DNA of 19,761 bases. Origin: a bacterium (GTDB taxonomy: Bacteria > Patescibacteriota > Minisyncoccia > Phycocordibacterales > UBA918). Shown one piece after another: positions 8,755 to 15,872 of the stretch; the stretch's first letter is position 1; each line of letters opens with the position of its first letter. The notes under the pieces were generated by a model. The model did no database searches, had not been told where the DNA came from, and worked only from the letters and a program-made list of their open reading frames with translations. The stretch covers positions 1 through 19,761 of the forward strand of contig JAIYEC010000035.1 of assembly GCA_027487145.1 (NCBI GenBank), written 5' to 3'. The translations under genes were made by a program, and so were the position numbers.

Positions 8755-10077
8755 ATGGCAAAACCGCTCATTGTATGTCGGGATCTTTCGATAATCTACA
8801 ACAAAGGAAAGTCGAATGAATTTAAGGCGCTCCAGGGAGTAAATACAGATATCTTTGAGGGTGAGTACATTATCCTTTTCGGCCCATCTGGATGTGGGAA
8901 GTCGACGCTGATGTATTCGATCCAAGGTTCGCTTCCGCCAGGAGAGGGGACACTCCTCATTAAAGGTGACGATATTTACTCGTATCCTCCTTCTGAGCGA
9001 GTGTACTTCCAGCGCTACGTTATGGGAATTATTTTTCAGTCATTTAACTTGATTGGTTCTCTTTCGGTACTAGACAATGTGGCGCTGCCAATGATTTTTT
9101 GTAACGTAGACAAAACTACTCGAAATAGACGAGCGCAGTCACTCCTTGATCGCTTCGGCGTAGGCCATGTGGCTCATAAAATCCCGGCTATGCTCTCAGG
9201 AGGTCAGCAGCAGCGTGTGTCGGTGGCTCGTTCGATGGTTAATGACCCAAAGATTCTTCTCGCTGATGAGCCAACAGGTAACCTAGACTCGGTTTCAACG
9301 CAACAGGTGATGGACAAAATTGACGAGATTAACACGTTTGATAGACGGACCATTATTATGGTGTCTCATAACGCCGCCCACCTCTCGTACGCACACCGAG
9401 TGTATTACCTCAAAGATGGTCTGATTGTGCGCGAGGTAGTTAATCCGCAACGGAAACAGATTAAGCCAGTGAAAGAAGGTGAGACAATTGTTACAGAACT
9501 AGAGCAACTCGCGAGGCTTTTCCCATATGACTCGGTTGATACACTGCGAGTGAAGAGTATGGTGAACTACCTCACCCAAGACTATTCATTTGATCAAATT
9601 GTTCGGATGGAACACGCTGTCTCACTCTTTATTCGTGGTCGTCTCGATCGAGAGTCATTTATTAAGAGTCTCGTTCTCCCGTTTGAGCGTGGGGGAGTGG
9701 AGGTGTCTGAAGCTGAGGCAAAACGAATGACAGCCGTAACCGAACGAATGATGCATCATGCTGATGATATTCGCCGGTTCAGGAGTCGTAAAGACAATGC
9801 GAATATCTTCTTTAATCAACATAAGCTTGCCGAACGCATGCGGGATCATCTTATCGGTTTGTTTCGGATAAAATTAAATAAAGAACAAGACGCCAACTTA
9901 GTAGAAGTAATTGCTGATCGCGTAACCGGAGTGATTGATGCGGGTGAGATGAATCAGCGACTGATGGCGGGTGTTCGAAGTAGCGGACTAGGACTTTCAG
10001 AAAAAGAGGCGGACGAAATGAGTCGTTATTTTGAAAAAGTAGTCGCACAAGGAGTCGATGTAAACTACAAAGCCTAA
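8755..10077 (+). CDS. MacB/LolD-type ABC transporter ATPase with duplicated helical C-terminal extension
   Basis: A 440-residue protein. Residues 1-235 form a complete ABC nucleotide-binding domain: Walker A GPSGCGKST (43-51), Q-loop Q95, signature LSGGQQQR (147-154), Walker B ILLADEP (167-173), D-loop GNLD and H-loop H205. LSGGQQQR with ADEPTGNLD is typical of the LolD/MacB/FtsE group. Family members are usually about 220-250 residues; here about 205 extra residues follow. The extra part is charged and helical, made of two related ~70-residue units (about 267-337 and 362-437), each ending in a G(V/L).(V/L)SE.EA..M motif. The ATPase powers the permease encoded 10 nt downstream. The exported substrate could be a lipoprotein, peptide or surface component, but nothing in the sequence fixes it. 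Confidence 0.93.
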   Translation: MAKPLIVCRDLSIIYNKGKSNEFKALQGVNTDIFEGEYIILFGPSGCGKSTLMYSIQGSLPPGEGTLLIKGDDIYSYPPSERVYFQRYVMGIIFQSFNLIGSLSVLDNVALPMIFCNVDKTTRNRRAQSLLDRFGVGHVAHKIPAMLSGGQQQRVSVARSMVNDPKILLADEPTGNLDSVSTQQVMDKIDEINTFDRRTIIMVSHNAAHLSYAHRVYYLKDGLIVREVVNPQRKQIKPVKEGETIVTELEQLARLFPYDSVDTLRVKSMVNYLTQDYSFDQIVRMEHAVSLFIRGRLDRESFIKSLVLPFERGGVEVSEAEAKRMTAVTERMMHHADDIRRFRSRKDNANIFFNQHKLAERMRDHLIGLFRIKLNKEQDANLVEVIADRVTGVIDAGEMNQRLMAGVRSSGLGLSEKEADEMSRYFEKVVAQGVDVNYKA

Positions 10078-10087
10078 TTATTTATTT

Positions 10088-11302
10088 ATGCGACTGCAAG
10101 ATCTAGCTCAGCTTTCAACCAGAATGTTTAAAACCAATCCAATGCGTACCTGGCTTACGATTTTGGGTATGGGAGTGGGCACAGGTGCTGTGGTGGTATT
10201 GGTAGGTCTAGGGTTTGGACTGCAAAAGATTATTCTCGAACAGATCGTGTTTGGAGAGACACTTCTTTCGCTTGGGGTTTCAGCTACTGGTGCGCAGGGT
10301 CTAGAGTTGACTCAAGAAACCGTTACTGACTTTGAAAGAAATCCAAATGTGCTTGATGCCGCTCCATTAGCGCGCTTTCCGGCACTAATTACGTTTAAGG
10401 GTCTTACTGGTAATGTGTTTGTGCAGGGTGTTGAGCCACCGTACCTTCGGTATGCTGGAGTTTCAGCTACAGCGGGGGAGGTGTTTACTGATGCAGATGC
10501 AGCTGATACCAACTCAATTATGCTTTCGCCGGCTGTACTAAAATTATTCGGCATTGAAGATGACAAAGTAAAAGACTTTATTGGAGAGAAAGTGTCTATT
10601 CGACTTTTGATTCCAGCTGAAGATGGCAGTGACGCGGTGAGTGAAATTATTATTGATAAGGAATACACCATTAAAGGTATTACCAAAGAAGAGGGGGTTC
10701 TAAACGCCATGATGATGCTCCCGGAACTCCGCAACTATGTAGGAATTGAGGAATACGAGCGCATTCAGGTTCGGGTTAATTCAAACGAAAATCTCCCAAT
10801 TGTCGAAAAAGAACTGATTGAAAAGGGCTATCGGGTAACTGCCCTTTCAAAGACTGTTGAACAGGCTTCAAAGATTTTTCAGGGTATTCAGGTTGTGCTA
10901 GCAACCTTCGGTGGAATCGCGCTAGTGGTGTCGGCGATTGGTATGTTTAATACCATGACAGTGACGCTGCTTGAGCGAACTAAAGAAATTGGGATTATGC
11001 GTACTATTGGTGCGTCTCCAAATGACGTAAAGTACCTCTTCGTCTCTGAATCGGTGGTGGTAGGTTTCATGGGGGGCCTAACAGGTACCGCCATGGGGGT
11101 GGCGTTTGGTTTGGCTATAAACCTTGCGCTTAATATTGTGGCCGGTCAGTTTGGCGGTCAGTCGGTTGCGTTGTTTTCCTTCCCGTTGGACTTCTTGACA
11201 TTTATTATAGTTTTCTCTGCCGGGGTAGGGTACTTGACGGGAATCTTTCCAGCAAAACGTGCGGCCAAACTTAATCCGCTTGATGCGATTCGGTATGAGT
11301 AG
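10088..11302 (+). CDS. MacB-like ABC transporter permease (FtsX superfamily)
   Basis: A 404-residue membrane protein with the MacB/LolC topology. One helix is at about 21-43, next to the family-typical MRTWLTILGMGVG. An extracytoplasmic MacB_PCD-like domain spans about 45-265. Three helices follow, at about 268-292, 322-350 and 365-390. The conserved FtsX-fold signatures are present: ERTKEIGIMRTIGAS after helix 2, and FPAKRAAKLNPLDAIRYE at the C terminus. It forms the membrane channel with the ATPase just upstream; the 10-nt gap and shared strand indicate one operon. The leader (AATTATTTATTT) has no Shine-Dalgarno sequence. No outer-membrane factor or membrane-fusion protein is encoded nearby. 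That fits a single-membrane cell, where MacB-type pairs move envelope substrates or sense signals. Confidence 0.93.
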   Translation: MRLQDLAQLSTRMFKTNPMRTWLTILGMGVGTGAVVVLVGLGFGLQKIILEQIVFGETLLSLGVSATGAQGLELTQETVTDFERNPNVLDAAPLARFPALITFKGLTGNVFVQGVEPPYLRYAGVSATAGEVFTDADAADTNSIMLSPAVLKLFGIEDDKVKDFIGEKVSIRLLIPAEDGSDAVSEIIIDKEYTIKGITKEEGVLNAMMMLPELRNYVGIEEYERIQVRVNSNENLPIVEKELIEKGYRVTALSKTVEQASKIFQGIQVVLATFGGIALVVSAIGMFNTMTVTLLERTKEIGIMRTIGASPNDVKYLFVSESVVVGFMGGLTGTAMGVAFGLAINLALNIVAGQFGGQSVALFSFPLDFLTFIIVFSAGVGYLTGIFPAKRAAKLNPLDAIRYE

Positions 11303-11377
11303 TTACGGCGCTAAGAAAGTTTTACTAGTTTTAGTGCACATGTGTATAAGTCTGGGTATAAAAAGTTCGTTACACGG

Positions 11378-11383
11378 TAAAAT
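11378..11383 (+). promoter_or_regulatory. Possible -10 box upstream of the 11419 surface-protein gene
   Basis: TAAAAT lies 35 nt before the chosen ATG. No convincing -35 sequence is found at the correct distance. An alternative is TATAAG at 11345-11350 with TTTACT 18 nt upstream. The AT-rich stretch 11303-11418 shows no terminator hairpin for the ABC genes. Confidence 0.25.
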
Positions 11384-11418
11384 ATGTGCATAATTGGAAT
11401 TATTTATTGATATTTATT

Positions 11419-13305
11419 ATGTTGTACAACCAGAACGAGCTTCCTAAGTTTATGCAAACCGCCGGAAAAATAACGATTTTAACAGCGTTTGCTGGGGTTG
11501 CAGTATTTCTTTTTGCCTTCGTGTTTGATGCTGGAACTCAGCAGTTAAATCGTGTTTCGGCTGAGACAGCAAGTACCACTCTGACAGTACTTAATACTCC
11601 ACCTACATTTCAGCAGGCAGCGTATGAAGTAGTAGAGTCTTCAACTTCAACACCAACTAATTCTGGTAGCGTAATACAATGGCGAGCAATCGGTAACGAC
11701 TCAAATGGTGCACCATACTTCTTGTTGATATGTAGCGGAAACGGAGCTCCAACAGCCAATCCAGCCTCTGGTCCAGGAAACCTTGGTACAGCGCCACCAC
11801 GGTGCCCAACCGGTACGCAGTGGGGAGTTTCAGCTGCGACAAATAGTAGCCAGCCAGCCACAGTATCAACTACAACTTCTGAAGCTGGTACATTTGCCGG
11901 AGGATCGTTCAACGGTGAAAAGCATCGCTGGTTTGCGTGGGTGTGTGACGACGACCCGGTTAATCCTCGATGTAGTACAGCGTTCTCTCAAGGATTTTCA
12001 GCAACCAATTCGTCTCCATACCACATCAATAAGCGTCCGGTTCTCACCAGCGCCACCAACAACGGTCCGGTCAATCCAGGGGCCACACTGACATTTTCTT
12101 CTGTATCAACTGACCCAGATACGATTGGAGGTGAAGACAACATTTTTATTGTCGTGTGTGATTCAAACAACTACAATACAACGACTAATACCTGTAACTC
12201 TGGCTTCCTTGCCTCAACTTCAGTCGGAGTAACAGCAAACGCAAACGCAGCCTACATTCTTGCATCAATTGTTCGAGATAACGTTTACAGTGCCTTTACC
12301 TTCCTCGTAGATCAACATGGACACGAGGCTCTAGCTAACCCAATTCAAAATAACTTTACCGTTAATAACGTAGCCCCTACTGTTCTTGGAGGAGATATTA
12401 CGCTTAACTCAGCTAGTAATCTTATTTTGACGGTCCCTGGAAACCAAACTACTGGATTTACACTCCAATACACCTTACGAGACGCAAACAGCTGTGTGAA
12501 TACAACCGGAACACCTGGCTCTGAGTTTGCTGGCTACAGAATTGCCATTCACCGCTCGGGAATCTCAAGTAGTACCTGTAACTCAACTGTAGGATCACAC
12601 AATCCAAATAATTGTTACGCAAGTCAGGTACCGTCTTCAGTCTGGAATCTCAACTGTACTGCCTCAACTACTAGTTGTACCGGAGCACTCGATGACAGTA
12701 TGGTTTACAACTGTACCTTCCCGCTATGGTTCGTCGCTGATCCGACAGACACCGGTACTCCGTGGGCATCTCAAAACTGGGTGGCATCTGTTGCGGGAGT
12801 TGATGATGACGGAGCGATTGGTGTACTAAGAACCGCAAGCATTGGCCAAGAACTCATTAGCTTCGTCGCCCTTGACCTTATAACAGCCTCAATTCCATAC
12901 GGTGGGCTTGAGCCGGGTACAAACTCGCCAACGCTAAACGCCACAACGACTATCCTTGCAGTTGGTAATACCGCCCTCGACCAAGAGAATCTGGGTGAAT
13001 CTATGTGTACAACATTCTCGGTAGCTACAGAGTGTCGACCATCAGCGACTTCGACTGTACCTGAGAGTGAACAGAAGTTCGCAACAACATCTGTTTCCTA
13101 CGGTAATGTCGCAGCACTAAGATTGTCATCTACAACCGTCAGAGAACTCGAATTGAACGTCAACAAGACAACATCTACAACTACACGAAGTCAAGGGATT
13201 ACCTACTGGGGTATCGCGGTTCCAGCCTCAATTACCTTAGCTGGTAGTTACCGAGGACTCAACACCTTCACAGCAGTGCGTTCTGAAATAGGACAAGGTT
13301 GGTAA
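11419..13305 (+). CDS. Membrane-tethered, Cys-containing surface protein sharing its C-terminal module with the giant protein
   Basis: The start chosen is ATG 11419, giving 628 residues; an in-frame GTG at 11386 adds an unlikely MHNWNYLLIFI stretch, and ATG 11452 is another option. An N-terminal hydrophobic segment (ILTAFAGVAVFLFAFVF) acts as signal or anchor. Two Ig-like repeats follow, rich in Thr/Ser/Asn, with paired cysteines (WVCDDD..NPRC, VVCDSN..NTC). They resemble extracellular disulfide-stabilised beta sandwiches. The last ~230 residues (from NNCY, about nt 12610) parallel the end of the giant protein at 5980-6583: F.ADPTD, a YG.L segment, EQKFATT/S..Y and YWG(I/V).VP...G(L/I)N.FT.V. 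No catalytic motif is visible. It stands alone between the ABC operon and a strong terminator. Probable cell-surface structural protein of unknown partner. Confidence 0.87.
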   Translation: MLYNQNELPKFMQTAGKITILTAFAGVAVFLFAFVFDAGTQQLNRVSAETASTTLTVLNTPPTFQQAAYEVVESSTSTPTNSGSVIQWRAIGNDSNGAPYFLLICSGNGAPTANPASGPGNLGTAPPRCPTGTQWGVSAATNSSQPATVSTTTSEAGTFAGGSFNGEKHRWFAWVCDDDPVNPRCSTAFSQGFSATNSSPYHINKRPVLTSATNNGPVNPGATLTFSSVSTDPDTIGGEDNIFIVVCDSNNYNTTTNTCNSGFLASTSVGVTANANAAYILASIVRDNVYSAFTFLVDQHGHEALANPIQNNFTVNNVAPTVLGGDITLNSASNLILTVPGNQTTGFTLQYTLRDANSCVNTTGTPGSEFAGYRIAIHRSGISSSTCNSTVGSHNPNNCYASQVPSSVWNLNCTASTTSCTGALDDSMVYNCTFPLWFVADPTDTGTPWASQNWVASVAGVDDDGAIGVLRTASIGQELISFVALDLITASIPYGGLEPGTNSPTLNATTTILAVGNTALDQENLGESMCTTFSVATECRPSATSTVPESEQKFATTSVSYGNVAALRLSSTTVRELELNVNKTTSTTTRSQGITYWGIAVPASITLAGSYRGLNTFTAVRSEIGQGW

Positions 13306-13325
13306 AAACAATAAAGTTATCCACT

Positions 13326-13364
13326 AATAAACCACCGTTATCCCACGGTGGTTTATTGCTTTTT
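13326..13364 (+). terminator. Rho-independent terminator after the 11419 gene
   Basis: The perfect 13-bp stem AATAAACCACCGT/ACGGTGGTTTATT (13326-13338 and 13345-13357) has a TATCCC loop and is followed by GCTTTTT. It cleanly separates the upstream gene from the 13393 operon. Confidence 0.92.
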
Positions 13365-13378
13365 AGTGATTTTTTTTT

Positions 13379-13390
13379 GATAATAAGGAG
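13379..13390 (+). promoter_or_regulatory. -10-like GATAAT overlapping an AAGGAG Shine-Dalgarno before the 13393 gene
   Basis: GATAAT (13379-13384) is followed at once by AAGGAG (13385-13390). The GTG start is only 2 nt after AAGGAG and the next in-frame ATG is 20 nt after it. Neither spacing is standard, so the start choice remains ambiguous. No clear -35 box is present in the T-run upstream. Confidence 0.4.
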
Positions 13391-13392
13391 AC

Positions 13393-14352
13393 GTGAAAGC
13401 ACGGCGTTTTATGAACAAATTTTCTAAGCTTCTTGCCTGTTTGCCAGTGCTATTTTTCCTCGTAATGGCACCGGTTGCTGAAGCGGGTTTTGGTATTACG
13501 CCACCATATGTACGCAATACGAGTCTCATCAGAAACTCAACCTACGAACAGCAGATTCTTCTTGTTCGTGGTGATCCAAATACAGCGCAAAAAGCTGAAG
13601 TCACAATTGATGCTCCGGAGATTCAGGATTGGATTCAGATTGTGGAAGGAAGCACTATAGCACTTCCACGAGGCGAGCAAAAAGTCCCAATGACTGTGCG
13701 GGTAACTGTTCCAGAGGATGCTGAATTTAAAGACTACACAGGAGCCATTCGTATTCGTACAGTGGCTGATGACGGACAGGTGGCGGAAGGAGCAGTTAGT
13801 ATTTCGCTTGGAGCTCGGGTTGATATTGAGCTTTCTGTCATAGATAAAGAAATTAAAGATTTTAGAGTCCGTCGAGTGTCAATTGCTGAATTAAATGAGG
13901 GACATAAGTTCTGGTGGCTTTTCTTCCCAGGTAAAATTAGATTTGAAACCTTGCTCGAAAACATCGGAAACGTTGATGTAGCACCGTCACGTGTTGAACT
14001 TAAGATGTACGAGAGAACCGGAACTGTCTTGCTTGAAGAGACAAGTAATATTGGAAAAGTTCCTAAGGTGAAGCCGTACGCCACTGAGCCGGTGGTTGCA
14101 GAAATCCCAACTAGATTGCCGTCAGGAAGCTATGTTGCAAGATACAAGGTGTTCAATGGAGACGAAGTAAAACAAGAAGGAGAGTTAAGTGTAAATATCT
14201 TACCGTACGGCACGCTCCAGCTCGCTGGCTTTGGCTTCATGGGACTATCAATTGCTCACAAGATTTCTATCTTGCTGCCAGTATTTGCGCTTCTTATTGC
14301 AATTCTTTACCTGATCCATATAAAGCGTTCACGTAAAAAAAATCGCCTGTAG
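13393..14352 (+). CDS. WxL-interacting-like (DUF916-type) membrane-anchored surface protein
   Basis: A 319-residue protein from GTG 13393; the in-frame TAA at 13384 rules out anything further upstream, and ATG 13411 (313 residues) is the alternative. The signal peptide has a KARRFMNKFSK start and a LLACLPVLFFLVMAP core, with cleavage near AEA. Two beta-sandwich domains follow, about 35-150 (ITPPYVRNTSL...TGAIRIRT) and 175-270 (ENIGNVDVAPSRVEL...SGSYVARY). One transmembrane helix (about 282-308) and a basic KRSRKKNRL tail end the protein. This order matches the DUF916-DUF3324-TM architecture of Firmicutes WxL-interacting proteins (about 340 residues). The mature protein would sit outside the membrane, tail inside. 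It is 7 nt upstream of the dockerin protein gene, likely in one operon. The WxL-family assignment rests on architecture and short motifs only. Confidence 0.82.
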   Translation: MKARRFMNKFSKLLACLPVLFFLVMAPVAEAGFGITPPYVRNTSLIRNSTYEQQILLVRGDPNTAQKAEVTIDAPEIQDWIQIVEGSTIALPRGEQKVPMTVRVTVPEDAEFKDYTGAIRIRTVADDGQVAEGAVSISLGARVDIELSVIDKEIKDFRVRRVSIAELNEGHKFWWLFFPGKIRFETLLENIGNVDVAPSRVELKMYERTGTVLLEETSNIGKVPKVKPYATEPVVAEIPTRLPSGSYVARYKVFNGDEVKQEGELSVNILPYGTLQLAGFGFMGLSIAHKISILLPVFALLIAILYLIHIKRSRKKNRL

Positions 14353-14359
14353 GTTGCGT

Positions 14360-15463
14360 ATGATGTATCGAGCACTACTTTTTGTACTCATTGTAACCAG
14401 CATCACTCCACTGATTGTTATCGCACAAACAGCAACGACTACGTTTCGGTTGAGTATCTGTGGTAACGCGCTCGTTGATAGTGATGAACAGTGTGACGTC
14501 CCTGGTGAAACAGGTGTCTATAGTCAGACTATAGCTGGCCGACAGTGTACCGCATCTTGTGATTTTGGTCCGTATTGTGGTGACGGTATTTTGCAATCAT
14601 CACAAGGCGAAGAGTGTGACGATGGTAATAATAACGACGGAGACTTCTGTGCCGCTATTTGTAAGATAGAGCCAGCAAGTTCTGGTGGCGGTGGTTCTTC
14701 TGGCGGTGGTGGCGGTGGTGGCGGTGGGCGCGATCGTGAACTGCCAGATACTCAAGTCAATATTTCTGGTCGAGCCTATCCGTCTCGTACGGTTAACTTT
14801 ATTCTCGACGGAGATACGGTTGGAAGTGCTCAAGCAAACAGTAGCGGAGCCTTTCAATTTACTACCCAGTGGACACCGGGAACTGCCACGTTAGGAATTT
14901 GGGCGACAGACTTTGCGGGAACGCGTTCAGTGACATTAAATAATACTTTCGATATTACCCAAGGCGCAGTTACCAATCTCAACGAGATTGTTCTTCCGCC
15001 TTCACTAAAGGTGTCCACCGCAAATTTCTCACCGGGTACAGTCCTCACAGTTTCCGGGCAGTCAGTCCCTAACGCAACCATTAACTTGTTCATTGATAAA
15101 AACAATACCCCAGTAGCAACCGGTCAGGCTGCGGCAAATGGGCAGTGGTCAATCCAATACAATACCGCTAGACTTGCCAATAAAGAATATACGCTACGGG
15201 CTCGGTCTGTTAGTGGGACACCGCCGCTTACAACCCAAAGTAGCTTCAGTGCCCCGGTACAGCTTTTCGCTGGCGTACCGAGTAGATCCTCAACCCCTTC
15301 TGACCTAAATAGAGACACACGAATTAACCTGATCGACTTTTCCATCCTTATTTTCTGGTGGCAAACAAATGGTGGAGATTCAAATCCGCCAGCTGATATA
15401 AACGCTAACGGAAGAGTTAGTTTAGAAGATTTTTCGATATTGTTGTTCAACTGGACCGGGTAG
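14360..15463 (+). CDS. Secreted dockerin protein with DUF4215-like Cys repeat and Ig-like domains
   Basis: ATG 14360 (367 residues) is preferred over TTG 14354; a weak TAGG lies 7-10 nt upstream. Residues 1-22 are a signal peptide (LLFVLIVTSITPLIVIA). Residues about 30-108 are cysteine-rich, with CGDGILQSSQGEECDDGNNN, the signature of DUF4215/Myxococcus-type disulfide repeats. A Ser/Gly linker of 17 residues follows (about nt 14685-14730). Two Ig-like domains come next (about 130-205 and 212-300), each with a P..TVN/P.ATIN strand. The C terminus is a type I-like dockerin. Its two calcium-loop segments start at residues 315 (DLNRDTRINLIDFSILIF) and 346 (DINANGRVSLEDFSILLF), with Asp/Asn at loop positions 1, 3, 5 and 12. 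The protein has no membrane anchor of its own. A dockerin implies docking to a cohesin, and two cohesin proteins are encoded 2.2-4.4 kb downstream. Confidence 0.88.
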   Translation: MMYRALLFVLIVTSITPLIVIAQTATTTFRLSICGNALVDSDEQCDVPGETGVYSQTIAGRQCTASCDFGPYCGDGILQSSQGEECDDGNNNDGDFCAAICKIEPASSGGGGSSGGGGGGGGGRDRELPDTQVNISGRAYPSRTVNFILDGDTVGSAQANSSGAFQFTTQWTPGTATLGIWATDFAGTRSVTLNNTFDITQGAVTNLNEIVLPPSLKVSTANFSPGTVLTVSGQSVPNATINLFIDKNNTPVATGQAAANGQWSIQYNTARLANKEYTLRARSVSGTPPLTTQSSFSAPVQLFAGVPSRSSTPSDLNRDTRINLIDFSILIFWWQTNGGDSNPPADINANGRVSLEDFSILLFNWTG

Positions 15464-15680
15464 AGTATTTCAGATATTTAAAGGCGTTTGACTGTAGGTT
15501 CCAGGAATCTGCTCTAGGAAAGGAAGCTATACCACGTAAATCAATTATGTGTAGCCAAACGTGTGGTCACAATATTTTTGTTCCTGAATTTTATAACTAA
15601 ACGTGAAATTTCTTAAAAACAAGATTCATTTTGTTGATAAGTAATCTCTGAAAATTTTCTCTAGAGTACAATAAGTATGT

Positions 15681-15762
15681 ACGAGTGAAGGAGGTAATCA
15701 TTTAGTATTACTGCGTGCGCATTTTGTGCATGGATACTTCAGCCGAGTGTTACTTCACTCGT
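15681..15762 (+). promoter_or_regulatory. Hairpin sequestering an AAGGAGGT motif in a candidate 5' leader
   Basis: ACGAGTGAAG (15681-15690) and CTTCACTCGT (15753-15762) are perfect 10-nt complements enclosing 62 nt. The 5' arm runs into AAGGAGGT (15688-15695). CTTCAC in the 3' arm could alternatively pair with a second GTGAAG at 15783-15788, so two exclusive folds are possible. Confidence 0.4.
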
Positions 15763-15851
15763 ATACTTACGGGACATTTTGTGTGAAGGAGTGGAGACCT
15801 GATCACAGCGAGTTTCTCGCATCTATGGCACACCACGCCAAGATACCGTAG

Positions 15852-15857
15852 GATAAT
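15852..15857 (+). promoter_or_regulatory. Possible -10 box close to the 15873 gene
   Basis: GATAAT is followed by 15 nt and the ATG. If used, the transcript would have a leader of only about 9 nt and the structured stretch upstream would not be part of this mRNA. No strong -35 is seen. It competes with TACAAT at 15667 as the promoter of this gene. Confidence 0.3.
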
Positions 15858-15872
15858 ACAACGTAGAGTACT

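Larger units (their letters stand above)
15464..15872 (+). other. 409-nt gene-free region with structured-RNA character
   Basis: There is no protein gene with support here and no clear terminator after the dockerin gene. The left part (15464-15660) is AT-rich without strong structure. TACAAT at 15667-15672 could be a -10 box, but has no good -35. From 15681 the stretch holds a 10-bp long-range hairpin, a perfect Shine-Dalgarno-like AAGGAGGT with no start codon behind it, a repeated GTGAAGGAG (15685 and 15783) and a small GCGAG-TTT-CTCGC hairpin (15809-15821). It could be a long 5' leader of the 15873 gene, a small RNA, or a promoter region. Confidence 0.45.

Noticed and set aside
15298..15463. 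Reading the cohesin/dockerin genes as a cellulosome
   Set aside because: No glycoside hydrolase or carbohydrate-binding catalytic subunit is encoded in the window, and only one dockerin is present.
15547..15600. 17-codon ORF (MCSQTCGHN...) and an 18-codon ORF at 15730-15786 in the gene-free region
   Set aside because: Both lack a ribosome site at usable distance and are short enough to arise by chance; a leader peptide cannot be excluded but is not supported.
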